From an uncultured Clostridia bacterium (GTDB taxonomy: Bacteria; Bacillota; Clostridia; Christensenellales; Borkfalkiaceae): 49,200 nucleotides of DNA. The first letter of the stretch is position 1. Every line of letters begins with the position of its first letter. The position numbers were made by a program, and so were the translations under genes. The stretch covers positions 1 to 49,200 of the forward strand of contig CAMEHL010000002.1 in assembly GCA_945917475.1 (NCBI GenBank), read 5' to 3'. Shown here one piece after another: positions 36,737 through 44,835 of the stretch. Under the pieces are notes generated by a model. That model worked only from the letters and a program-made list of their open reading frames with translations. It had not been told where the DNA came from and made no database searches.

Positions 36737-38272
36737 TTATGCAATCGAGTCTATGCAGATTTCGCTGTTAGCGATGTATCCCGTGATACCCGCCGCGTTT
36801 TCGCCGATTGCGCAGTCGTGCGAAGAATCGCCGTAGGAAACGTAATAGTTCGCGTAAGCAGCGTAATAATACGGGACTGAGCCAAAGTAGGACGGGTTAT
36901 AATGTCCCGAAACGGAGGTCGGGGTATGGAGAATGCAGTAGTTCTTTAACGGGCTGTCGCTGCAAACGACGGGGATATCGGTAAGTTCTACAATGCCTTC
37001 AAATTGATAACCTGATTTTTCTTCGAACGTATTGTTGGTTACGGTAACGTTATTTATAATCGTTCTGTCTTCGTTCGCGCTGCTGCGCAAAACTAAACCT
37101 GCAAGTCCGCCCATGTTATAAGTACCCTTAATCGTGTTGTTTGAAGAAGTGCAATCGGTAAACGTTATCTGTGCGTTGCGGTCGGCAGCCATACCTACGA
37201 ACGCGCCAATCTTTCCGAAACCTTCTATCTTGCTGTATTTTACGGATACGTTCTCGAAAACGCAGTTGCCGTAAACGTATCCGACGATACCGCCGACGAC
37301 GTTTCTGCTTAAACCTTCGTTTATCTTGCTGTATTTGAACGAAATGTTTTTAATCGTCGTTAAGCCTGCCGAATCCTGCGAGAAAACGCCCGCGCCGTAA
37401 CCGGAATTCAATCCGCCCATTGTCGCCAGATAGGAGACTGTATAACCGTTACCGTCAATGGTGATGCCGCTGTTGTCTGCCGCTCTTAAATTAACGGGTT
37501 TCCATACCAGCCCCGTATTATAGAAACTGATATTGCGCATAATCTGTATCGTTTTATTCTTATAAGACGTTCCTGCATTTACGCTCTTGCCCCAGTTCAT
37601 AAAATCGGTCGCGGTGTAAACGTACACGTTGTTTTCGGTATCCTGATTTTCTACCGTCGCGTTGCCTTGTACCGCTTCTACGCAATACTCTATCTGGCAC
37701 GATTTATTCTGATATTCGTCGTCTGCCGTAATCGGAAGTTCGATTTCGACGGGAATCGATTCCACGTTATTTTGGTCGGGAGAAAGCGTTGTCCAGTCGG
37801 AAACCGCCGTCCAGCCCTGATATGTATCGCCGTTTATCGTGATGTTTAATCCCGAGAAAAGACCTTTATCCGTTTTCGCCATCAGAAGCGTGCGATACTG
37901 TACCGCAACGTCGCTGTCGTTGGTAACGTCTATTTTGAACGTTACTTTGTCGCCCGGCGTCATTTTGTCGAGTTTTACCGTGTTTCCGTCGGTAATCTTT
38001 GCAGTGCCGCCGTTAGTAAATGCTTCGCCTGCGACGTTCGCGTATTCGTACTTAAATCCGTTTTCGTCTACGAGCGTTCCGTCTTGCGCCGCTTGCGCAG
38101 AGTAAAGGGCAAGTTCGCTTGCTTGCGCCACAACGTCTACCGTGCCCGAAGATATGGCTACGTTTACTTTGCTTTCGCTCGTGAACAGGGCGAAAGTACC
38201 GCCTACGGAGAGACTCGCGCAGAGTGCGATTGTCGCTACCGCCGACGCAATAACTTTTGTTTTCTTTTTCAT
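36737..38272 (-). CDS. SipW-dependent-type surface protein with GLUG/beta-helix-like repeats
   Basis: near-identical N-terminus to 34004..36640; repeats such as VGGIVGYVYGNCVFENVSVKYSKIEG. Confidence 0.72.
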   Translation of the reverse strand: MKKKTKVIASAVATIALCASLSVGGTFALFTSESKVNVAISSGTVDVVAQASELALYSAQAAQDGTLVDENGFKYEYANVAGEAFTNGGTAKITDGNTVKLDKMTPGDKVTFKIDVTNDSDVAVQYRTLLMAKTDKGLFSGLNITINGDTYQGWTAVSDWTTLSPDQNNVESIPVEIELPITADDEYQNKSCQIEYCVEAVQGNATVENQDTENNVYVYTATDFMNWGKSVNAGTSYKNKTIQIMRNISFYNTGLVWKPVNLRAADNSGITIDGNGYTVSYLATMGGLNSGYGAGVFSQDSAGLTTIKNISFKYSKINEGLSRNVVGGIVGYVYGNCVFENVSVKYSKIEGFGKIGAFVGMAADRNAQITFTDCTSSNNTIKGTYNMGGLAGLVLRSSANEDRTIINNVTVTNNTFEEKSGYQFEGIVELTDIPVVCSDSPLKNYCILHTPTSVSGHYNPSYFGSVPYYYAAYANYYVSYGDSSHDCAIGENAAGITGYIANSEICIDSIA

Positions 38273-38352
38273 TTTTTTATAACTCCTTATTAAAATTTTT
38301 CCTGTTTAAATTGTCTTGATTGTTCTGCTTTTTGTTTTGTTTTTCTGTTCGA

Positions 38353-38982
38353 TTACGGTTCGGCGGTGAGTTGAACGGCGTTTATCAACAAATCGAAACT
38401 CGCTTGTTCGTTCTGCGCCGCGTTGTTTTCGTCAAGGTCGTCGAATGCGATTTTAACGGAAAATACTTTCGCGCCGTCGTTTTTCGCCATAGTCTGCGTC
38501 GAGATTATCGCTACGCCGTCGTTGCCCGTGAACGCGGACAGATAGCCTTTGTCTGTGCCGTCAACAAACACTTTCAACTGCTCTGCCAGCGCGTTGCTTG
38601 CGGATGTGAGTTTTATTATAATGTCGTAACCGAACGAAACGTCGCCGTCGTTGGTAAGTCTTAGTGTTGCGGCGTAATAAGCGCCGGGTACGATTTTTTC
38701 GTTTGCGCCAATTCCGAAAACGTTAATATTGCCCGTGTCGGTATCGGTTAAATCAACCGTCTGCGAGTCTTCGGTAACCGTGAGATAGCCCGTTTCTTCG
38801 TCGAGAGACGTTTTGGTAAGACTTGTTCTTTCGAGTTTTACCTTTAACGACCCCGCCGTAAGATGGTTTTCCACGCGTACGCTGTCGCTCCACAGCGCGA
38901 CCGTGCTTCCCACGACCAAGGCAGTACAAAACAGTATCATCATACACGTAACGATTATTGATCTGACTTTGGTTTTGCCCAT
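38353..38982 (-). CDS. TasA/camelysin-like protein with SipW-cognate signal peptide
   Basis: VVGSTVALWSDSVRVENHLTAGSLKVKLE. Confidence 0.72.
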   Translation of the reverse strand: MGKTKVRSIIVTCMMILFCTALVVGSTVALWSDSVRVENHLTAGSLKVKLERTSLTKTSLDEETGYLTVTEDSQTVDLTDTDTGNINVFGIGANEKIVPGAYYAATLRLTNDGDVSFGYDIIIKLTSASNALAEQLKVFVDGTDKGYLSAFTGNDGVAIISTQTMAKNDGAKVFSVKIAFDDLDENNAAQNEQASFDLLINAVQLTAEP

Positions 38983-39047
38983 ATTGACTGTTCCTCCTTT
39001 TTTTAATATTTATCCGATTCGCTCTTTATCTGGGCGATAAGATACGG

Positions 39048-39770
39048 TTATTCGGCTTTTACGTCCGCCGCGTTTTTCGCGTTCGCATAGTTAAGTTTGC
39101 GGCGGAGTTTCGCCTGTTCTTTTTTATAAGCCCTTTCTTCTTCTATTGCCTTTACCGCAATGGAAATGCTGTCTTTTACCGCCGAAAGAGTAGCCTCGTC
39201 CGTTACCTTTATCGAAACGGGGGCTTGTTTTACGGCGACTTTGTTGTCGTTTACGTAATTCTTGAACGCGAGATTGGGTATGACCAACTCGCATATTATT
39301 ACGCCGCGTCTGATTTTTATTTTCACGAAAGTGCTTCTGCCCACTTTGTATTCTTCCGCCCCCGAGTTTTTATAGCGTTTGCTTCCGTCTACCGCCATCG
39401 CGCACCGCACTATTTCGTCGTAATATCCCTTTTGTTCCGCGGAAAGTTCCAGATATTTTTCGTCCAGCGTAGAACGCTCCGCCGAAAACGCTATCGTGTT
39501 TTCGGAAAGTTCCGTTGCGTTCGCCGCGGCTGCCGCGGTTTCAGGCTGCTCTTCGGCAGGGCGGCTCATTGCCGCGCAAACGGCGTATTCCGTTCCGTTC
39601 GCTTCGAACGCGTCGGTGTCGGGCAGTTTCCCGACGGACAGCGATTGGGCGGCTTTGCGTTTTTGCCGTTTCTCCTTTTCTTCAAGCACCACGTCGCGAC
39701 CTGCTATAAACACGAAAAAAATGCCTATAAGAATTGCCGCAACGATAAAAATGTTAATCATTACTTCCAT
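39048..39770 (-). CDS. membrane-anchored protein of unknown function within the SipW/TasA-like operon
   Basis: start at 39770 (MEVMINIFIVAAILIGIFFVF) with AAGGAG; one N-terminal TM then charged region. Confidence 0.6.
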   Translation of the reverse strand: MEVMINIFIVAAILIGIFFVFIAGRDVVLEEKEKRQKRKAAQSLSVGKLPDTDAFEANGTEYAVCAAMSRPAEEQPETAAAAANATELSENTIAFSAERSTLDEKYLELSAEQKGYYDEIVRCAMAVDGSKRYKNSGAEEYKVGRSTFVKIKIRRGVIICELVIPNLAFKNYVNDNKVAVKQAPVSIKVTDEATLSAVKDSISIAVKAIEEERAYKKEQAKLRRKLNYANAKNAADVKAE

Positions 39771-39795
39771 AAATGTTTCTCCTTTTCGGCTCAGT

Positions 39796-40584
39796 TTAAT
39801 TTCCGTCGCAGTTATCGGACGGATTCTCCGCCGCATTTTTCTGATTTTGTAAAAGTGCAAGCCGACGTTTCAGTTCTTCTATTTCTTCGGTTTGCCGTTG
39901 CTCTTTTTCCTTTGCCTTTTCCTTTTTGTCCGCGCTTAATACTCTCACGAGTCTTGCGATTTCAAAGCCGATTATGATAAAGCAGGGGATTATAATAAGG
40001 CAAATCACGCCCACGGTTGTTTTGAACGCATATACGATTATGCCGAGAATATAACTCTGTCCGGTTACCTTGCCTATTATATAATTCGGGCTGTCCGTCA
40101 GAGAAGTGTCTATTGTTTGCCGCAACTGTTCCGAATCGGCGTTTTTGTTGTCGCCTTCGAGCGTGATGATATACCCGCCCGAATCCTTTTCTTCTATTGA
40201 AACGATACGGTGGGTTATGGTTTCCTGCCTTGTGTAAACGTATCTGAAAGTAAGCACGTCGCCGACTTTGAGACTTGCGTACCACTCTTTTTTTTGTTCT
40301 TCGTCTTCGGGCGCAACCTGCACGAAGATACATGATTTAACGGGAATACTTTTTATTCTGTATCCGCTTACGTCCGTCAGTTCGCATTTATCCATAGAGT
40401 CCGAGCGGACGAAACGCAGTTGATACCCGAACACGGTCGCCGTCCCGTCGCTGTCCTTTTTGGACGCTATGCTTAATACGAGAGCAAATAATGCAAAGAG
40501 TATTATGAAAAAAAGCGCCACGTCGACCGTAACGCGCAGCACTTTCTTTATCTTCGGTTTTTTTTCCGCCTTTTCGCTATTCAT
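39796..40584 (-). CDS. sipW: SipW-type (ER-type) signal peptidase I
   Basis: S26 motifs: RSDSM (Ser), GDVLTFRY, ETITHRIVSI (His in place of Lys), C-terminal TM and coiled tail. Confidence 0.85.
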   Translation of the reverse strand: MNSEKAEKKPKIKKVLRVTVDVALFFIILFALFALVLSIASKKDSDGTATVFGYQLRFVRSDSMDKCELTDVSGYRIKSIPVKSCIFVQVAPEDEEQKKEWYASLKVGDVLTFRYVYTRQETITHRIVSIEEKDSGGYIITLEGDNKNADSEQLRQTIDTSLTDSPNYIIGKVTGQSYILGIIVYAFKTTVGVICLIIIPCFIIIGFEIARLVRVLSADKKEKAKEKEQRQTEEIEELKRRLALLQNQKNAAENPSDNCDGN

Positions 40585-40605
40585 TGTATTTCCCCAAAAA
40601 ACATA

Positions 40606-41079
40606 TCACGAACGTTTTGCGTTCAGGTCGATATAGAAAGTTATATCGCTTTCCTGAGTTTCGTTGCTCGCGGATTCGGACATCGTGTAACTCAGAGTTA
40701 TTACGGAAGTGTTGCCGCCGAGCGCAACGGTATCGCCTTTAAGCAATTCTCCCAAAGGTTTTTCGATTATTGTATTTTCCGTTATTATTGCTACGGTAAC
40801 GTAATCTTTAAGCACGCCGTCGTCGTCGCCCTGAAAATTTAACGTTACGTCGTATTCTCTCGCGTTATCGCCCGCAAGGTTTATAACGTATTCGGCGGTT
40901 TTGCCGGGGTAAAGGTTACCGATTTCCGCTTTTAAGGTTCTGTGCGTATTGCCGTCTACGACGACAGTCGTATTATCGCTGAGTTTTGCGTCCGAACGGT
41001 TAGACCACACGATTGATATTCCGGTAAAAGATATTATTACGGTAACGATGCTTAAAATGAACAGTAGTTTCTTGCTCAT
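40606..41079 (-). CDS. small TasA/camelysin-like secreted protein
   Basis: N-terminal signal anchor (KKLLFILSIVTVIISFTGISIVWSNRSDAKLSDN), PGKTAEYVINLAGDNAREYDV; RBS GGAAGGA before ATG at 41079. Confidence 0.6.
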   Translation of the reverse strand: MSKKLLFILSIVTVIISFTGISIVWSNRSDAKLSDNTTVVVDGNTHRTLKAEIGNLYPGKTAEYVINLAGDNAREYDVTLNFQGDDDGVLKDYVTVAIITENTIIEKPLGELLKGDTVALGGNTSVITLSYTMSESASNETQESDITFYIDLNAKRS

Positions 41080-41126
41080 AATTCCTTCCAAAAATTTTTC
41101 AATAAACCTGTTTAAGCAATAAAAAA

Positions 41127-41152
41127 GTTCGCGGATTAATCTAATCCGCGAA
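41127..41152. repeat. left inverted recombination-site-like repeat (IR-L)
   Basis: GTTCGCGGATTAATCTAAT...; 25-bp core TTCGCGGAT-TAATCTA-ATCCGCGAA. Confidence 0.75.
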
Positions 41153-41230
41153 TCTTTTTCCGTTTTTTGTCCAAAAATCGGATATAAACAGGTGATTTTT
41201 TCGTTTTTTTACGATTTTGTTTTGTTTTTG

Positions 41231-41259
41231 TTGACAATTTATATATATAATGTTATACT
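41231..41259 (+). promoter_or_regulatory. strong promoter inside predicted invertible segment, now pointing right
   Basis: TTGACA-17-TATACT. Confidence 0.8.
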
Positions 41260-41274
41260 ATGTAAAAAAACTAG

Positions 41275-41300
41275 TTCATCTATTAGATTAATCCACGAAC
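41275..41300. repeat. right inverted recombination-site-like repeat (IR-R)
   Basis: TTCATCTAT-TAGATTA-ATCCACGAA(C); 41282-41300 matches the reverse complement of 41127-41145 at 18/19 positions. Confidence 0.75.
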
Positions 41301-41364
41301 AAACGGGGGCGGAGAGTTCTCGTTTTTTTTGTTGCCGTTTACAGGAAAATCTTGCCGAGTTTGT

Positions 41365-42249
41365 TCATATCATCGCGCACTTGTGTTCCATAAGGCTGTG
41401 CGCGTACCTTTTTAGCGTTACCGTCGGGTTTTTATGCCCTAAAATCTCGGATAGCGTTCTTACGTCCATTCCGCATTCCAGCGCCCGCGTGGCGAACGTG
41501 TGTCTTAAAGAGTGAATACCGCGCCGCGGTATCTTCAATTTTCTGAGCAGCAGTTCGAAACTTTTCTGATACGACCTGACCGAAACTTCTTCGCCCTTTT
41601 CTCCCGATATGAACCGCTTGCTTTCCGAACGCTTCTTTAAGGCTTTAAGCCAGGGCGATAACTGCCTTGGATAGGGGATTATTCTTCGCGAACTGTCCGT
41701 TTTCGGCTCGCCGATAACCTTTCTGTATTGCCTGTTCTCCCACCCGTCGAAACAGGATTTAGAAACTCTTATCGTTCTTTCGGCAAGGTCTATATCGTCC
41801 CATTCGAGAGCGAGCAATTCGCCCAACCGCAGCCCCGTGTAAAGACAAAGCACCACGCCGAACAGTTTGTCCTTTTTTCTGTCTTTTACGTATTTCTCAA
41901 TCGCTTTTTGTTCCGAAACGGTAAAGCACTCCACTTTTCTCTCGACCGATTTCGGTCTTCGTATCGCCGCCGAATACTGCTTGTTTACTACGCCCGTGTC
42001 CTGCGCCAGGGATAGCGAATTTTTAATGACCGCAATGACGCCCATTACCGTGTTAGAAGAATACTTGTCCGTCAGCCCCGCAACGAAACGTTGCAGTACG
42101 GGTGCGGTCAACTCGTCTAATCCGTAATTCCCCAACGCGCCCGACAGATGATTTATGACGATGCTGCAGTACTTGTAATAAGTTCTCTCTTTCTTTGTCG
42201 GCTTTACGTAATATTCAAGCCACTCGTTAAGCCACTCTGCGTATTTCAT
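41365..42249 (-). CDS. tyrosine recombinase / site-specific integrase
   Basis: catalytic signature TGLRLGELL (R), HSLRHTFATR (HxxR), LGHKNP (H), LKRYAH (Y). Confidence 0.9.
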   Translation of the reverse strand: MKYAEWLNEWLEYYVKPTKKERTYYKYCSIVINHLSGALGNYGLDELTAPVLQRFVAGLTDKYSSNTVMGVIAVIKNSLSLAQDTGVVNKQYSAAIRRPKSVERKVECFTVSEQKAIEKYVKDRKKDKLFGVVLCLYTGLRLGELLALEWDDIDLAERTIRVSKSCFDGWENRQYRKVIGEPKTDSSRRIIPYPRQLSPWLKALKKRSESKRFISGEKGEEVSVRSYQKSFELLLRKLKIPRRGIHSLRHTFATRALECGMDVRTLSEILGHKNPTVTLKRYAHSLMEHKCAMI

Positions 42250-42379
42250 TTTTTTTCTCCTTAAACAAAAAACCTCGTCGCATTTTAAGGCGACGGTTAT
42301 ATTATAGCCGTCGTTTTATTATTTTGAGAAGTTTTCGGCAAGCCATACCGTCGGCGTTATTTAAAAAAATTAAAAGGCG

Positions 42380-42414
42380 AGCCGACGGCTCGTAAATGCG
42401 CCGTCGGCTCGCCT
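42380..42414. terminator. strong hairpin, probable terminator
   Basis: GCGAGCCGACGG / CCGTCGGCTCGC with A/T-rich flank. Confidence 0.6.
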
Positions 42415-42521
42415 GTTCGGATATAATTTTATTTAATTCCGTTCAATTATATACAATTCGGTTTTTAGCCCGACTTAATAAAAAACAAACCCGAACAAAG
42501 GTGTTCGGATTTGTTAGCAGA

Positions 42522-42596
42522 TGGTGACCCCAACGGGATTCGAACCCATGATACCACCGTGAAAGGGTGGTGTCTTAACCGCTTGACCATGGGGCC
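42522..42596 (-). tRNA. tRNA-Glu(TTC), CCA encoded
   Basis: acceptor GGCCCCA/TGGGGTC; anticodon loop CTTTCAC. Confidence 0.95.
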
Positions 42597-42684
42597 ACTT
42601 TATGGGAAATATACAGTCCCCGCTGTCCGCGACGAATTGCTCCGTAACGGTATTTATGTGTTCGACTTTGCGCCGTGATTTACT

Positions 42685-42761
42685 TGGTAGCGGCGGTCAG
42701 AGTCGAACCGACGACCTGCCGGGTATGAACCGGCCGCTCTAACCAACTAAGCTACGCCGCC
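42685..42761 (-). tRNA. tRNA-Met(CAT), elongator-type or Ile2 (not initiator), CCA encoded
   Basis: GGCGGCGTAGCTTAGTTGGTTAGAGCGGCCGGTTCATACCCGGC...CCA; anticodon loop TTCATAC. Confidence 0.92.
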
Positions 42762-42942
42762 ATATTCTGCAATCAAATGCTAATGTATTATAGCGGAAAA
42801 CAGAAATTTTGTCAATTATATTTTGCCTGTTTTGACAAATTTTTTTGTTTTTTCGCAGACGCCCTTTTTGCGGTGGCGCGTAGGTGCTGTGCAAAAGTCA
42901 CATTGAGTAAGTGAGATGCGTAAGTTGTGTTGAAATATAAGA

Positions 42943-42978
42943 GCGTAGTGGCGGCAAATATTTGCCGCCACTACGCTT
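42943..42978. terminator. terminator of symporter gene
   Basis: AGCGTAGTGGCGGCAAATATTTGCCGCCACTACGCT near-perfect palindrome. Confidence 0.7.
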
Positions 42979-42988
42979 TATCGCATTT

Positions 42989-44491
42989 TTATTCGGCTTT
43001 ATCTATATTGCCGCTTATGGGCGCGTTAGGCGTTTCGTCGAAGTTTTTGCGCCCGTTTTCTTTAAGTTCCGTTATTACGGTTTTAGACAGGAACAGCAAC
43101 GCGAGCGCGTTGGGTATTACCATAAGGTAATTGAATAGGTCGGCACATTCCCAGACGAGATCGTTTGAGAGCAGAGAACCGAGAAAGATGAACGCGACCG
43201 AAAGCACCGAATAGACGATAGTGCTTTTCTTGCCGAACAGATACGTAAAGTTGATTTTCCCGAACAGATTCCAACTGATAATAGTCGAAAAGGCGAAGAA
43301 GAACAGGCATACCGCAACGAAAATCGCGGCGATTTTGTCGCCCACGCTTGCGTTGCCGAACAGGCTCGCGATACCGAGTCTTACCATTGTGTTGCCGGAA
43401 TAGCCCGCGTTTTTCAGCGCGTCGGTGGGATTGCCGCCCGCCGCGACGGTTTGTTCGGAGATTTGCGTTATCGCGCCGTTGCCCGCGTAGAGCGTGGTCA
43501 GGACTATCAGCGCGGTCATCGTAAGAACGATGAAAGTGTCGATAAACACGCCGACCATAGCGACAGTGCCTTGTTCGTGCGGGGTTTTGACGTTAGCCTG
43601 CGCGTGGGCGTGCGGGGTAGAACCCATACCCGCTTCGTTGGAGAAAAGCCCTCGTTTCGCGCCCATACTGATAGCCGTTTTAAGCGCGTAACCGATACCG
43701 CCGCCGATAATCGCGTCGGGCGTGAACGCGTATTTGAATATAAGCCATATTGCTTCGGGCAGCACGGTTATTTTGCAGCATATAATGATAAGTCCGCCGA
43801 GCAGGTAAACGGAAGCCATAACGGGGATAAGTTTTTCGGTAACGGACGCGAGTCTGGACACGCCGCCTATAAAAATCAGCGCGGCGAGAAAAGCCACGAT
43901 AAGCCCGATTATCCAGGGCTGAATATCAACCGCCTGCGTTACCGCGCTGGTAATCGAGTTGGACTGTACCATAGAACCTATAAAGCCGAGCGCGATTATG
44001 ATTGCGACGGCGAAGAACCCCGCAAGGAATTTCCCGAACCCGCCCTTGAACGCTTTCTTAATATAGTATACGGGTCCGCCCTGAACCGAACCGTCCGCGC
44101 CGACTATGCGCGTTTTCTGAGCGAGAACGGCTTCGGAATAAATGGTAGCCATACCGAAAAACGCGATAATCCACATCCAGAAAATCGCGCCGGGGCCGCC
44201 CGTTAAAATGGCGGCGCACGCGCCGACTATGTTGCCCGTTCCGACCTGAGCCGCGACGGCGGTCGTGAACGCCTGGAAAGAACTCATTCCGCTCTTGTGC
44301 TTGCCGCCGTTCAGTTTCAATTTGCCGAACACGTTTTTCATACCCTGTCCGAAACAGCGAATCTGCACGAACCGCGTTTTAATCGTATAAAACAAACCCA
44401 CGCCGACGAGCAGGATTACGAGAACGTAATCTGAAAGATACTTGTTGACCGTCTGAACCACGGTTAAAAGACCGTCTAAAAATTTTTGCAT
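42989..44491 (-). CDS. sodium:alanine/glycine symporter (AgcS family)
   Basis: GTGNIVGACAAILTGGPGAIFWMW, KRGLFSNEAGMGSTPHAHA; real start at 44491 (MQKFLDGLL), the rest of the ORF-track call runs into the riboswitch. Confidence 0.92.
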   Translation of the reverse strand: MQKFLDGLLTVVQTVNKYLSDYVLVILLVGVGLFYTIKTRFVQIRCFGQGMKNVFGKLKLNGGKHKSGMSSFQAFTTAVAAQVGTGNIVGACAAILTGGPGAIFWMWIIAFFGMATIYSEAVLAQKTRIVGADGSVQGGPVYYIKKAFKGGFGKFLAGFFAVAIIIALGFIGSMVQSNSITSAVTQAVDIQPWIIGLIVAFLAALIFIGGVSRLASVTEKLIPVMASVYLLGGLIIICCKITVLPEAIWLIFKYAFTPDAIIGGGIGYALKTAISMGAKRGLFSNEAGMGSTPHAHAQANVKTPHEQGTVAMVGVFIDTFIVLTMTALIVLTTLYAGNGAITQISEQTVAAGGNPTDALKNAGYSGNTMVRLGIASLFGNASVGDKIAAIFVAVCLFFFAFSTIISWNLFGKINFTYLFGKKSTIVYSVLSVAFIFLGSLLSNDLVWECADLFNYLMVIPNALALLFLSKTVITELKENGRKNFDETPNAPISGNIDKAE

Positions 44492-44561
44492 AAAAACTCC
44501 CGAAAAAAAAGAATCGCTTTCCGATGAAAAGCAACTCCGAGAAAAAAGCAAATAAAAAAAT

Positions 44562-44660
44562 TGCCCTGTCCTTTCGCCTGAGAGATTTGGGGAAAGCGTT
44601 CCCTTTGCACCTTCGGCACTTCCCATAAAGGGGAAGATTCTCCAGAGTTTCTCCGTCCGC
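44562..44660 (-). ncRNA. glycine riboswitch (single aptamer apparent)
   Basis: minus strand CGGAGAAACTCTGGAGA...GTGCCGAAGGTGCAAAGG...AATCTCTCAGGCGAAAGGACAGGGC matches the glycine aptamer consensus; upstream of AgcS symporter. Confidence 0.88.
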
Positions 44661-44835
44661 GGTTTCGGTAAAGATTCCGCCGACATCATCGAATAACGGG
44701 AGAATTATAGCACAAAGGATAAGCGTTGTCAACGGATAAAGGGCGATAAAAGCGGAAAAAGGGGCAATTTTGTAAAATAATCGCAAAACCGCGCGTTTTC
44801 TGACGGAAATGTTCGGATAAGAAAAAGGGGCGCGG

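Noticed and set aside
41107-41192. Repeated TAAACAGG/CCTGTTTA octamer near the switch (41107, 41185) and upstream of 38272
   Set aside because: Short, also occurs at an operon-internal 3' end (36724), and could be chance; no other support for an operator.
41192-41515. 107-aa plus-strand ORF starting inside the invertible segment
   Set aside because: Runs antisense to the recombinase gene, composition looks non-coding, and no RBS was evident.
41365-42596. Integrase adjacent to tRNA-Glu as a sign of an integrated mobile element or prophage
   Set aside because: No other phage or conjugation genes and no repeated tRNA 3' end were seen; the inverted core sites fit an inversion switch better.
44379-44786. 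ORF across the region upstream of the AgcS symporter, and the N-terminal extension of ORF 42989..44689
   Set aside because: They translate the glycine riboswitch; the RBS-proximal start at 44491 fits the family.
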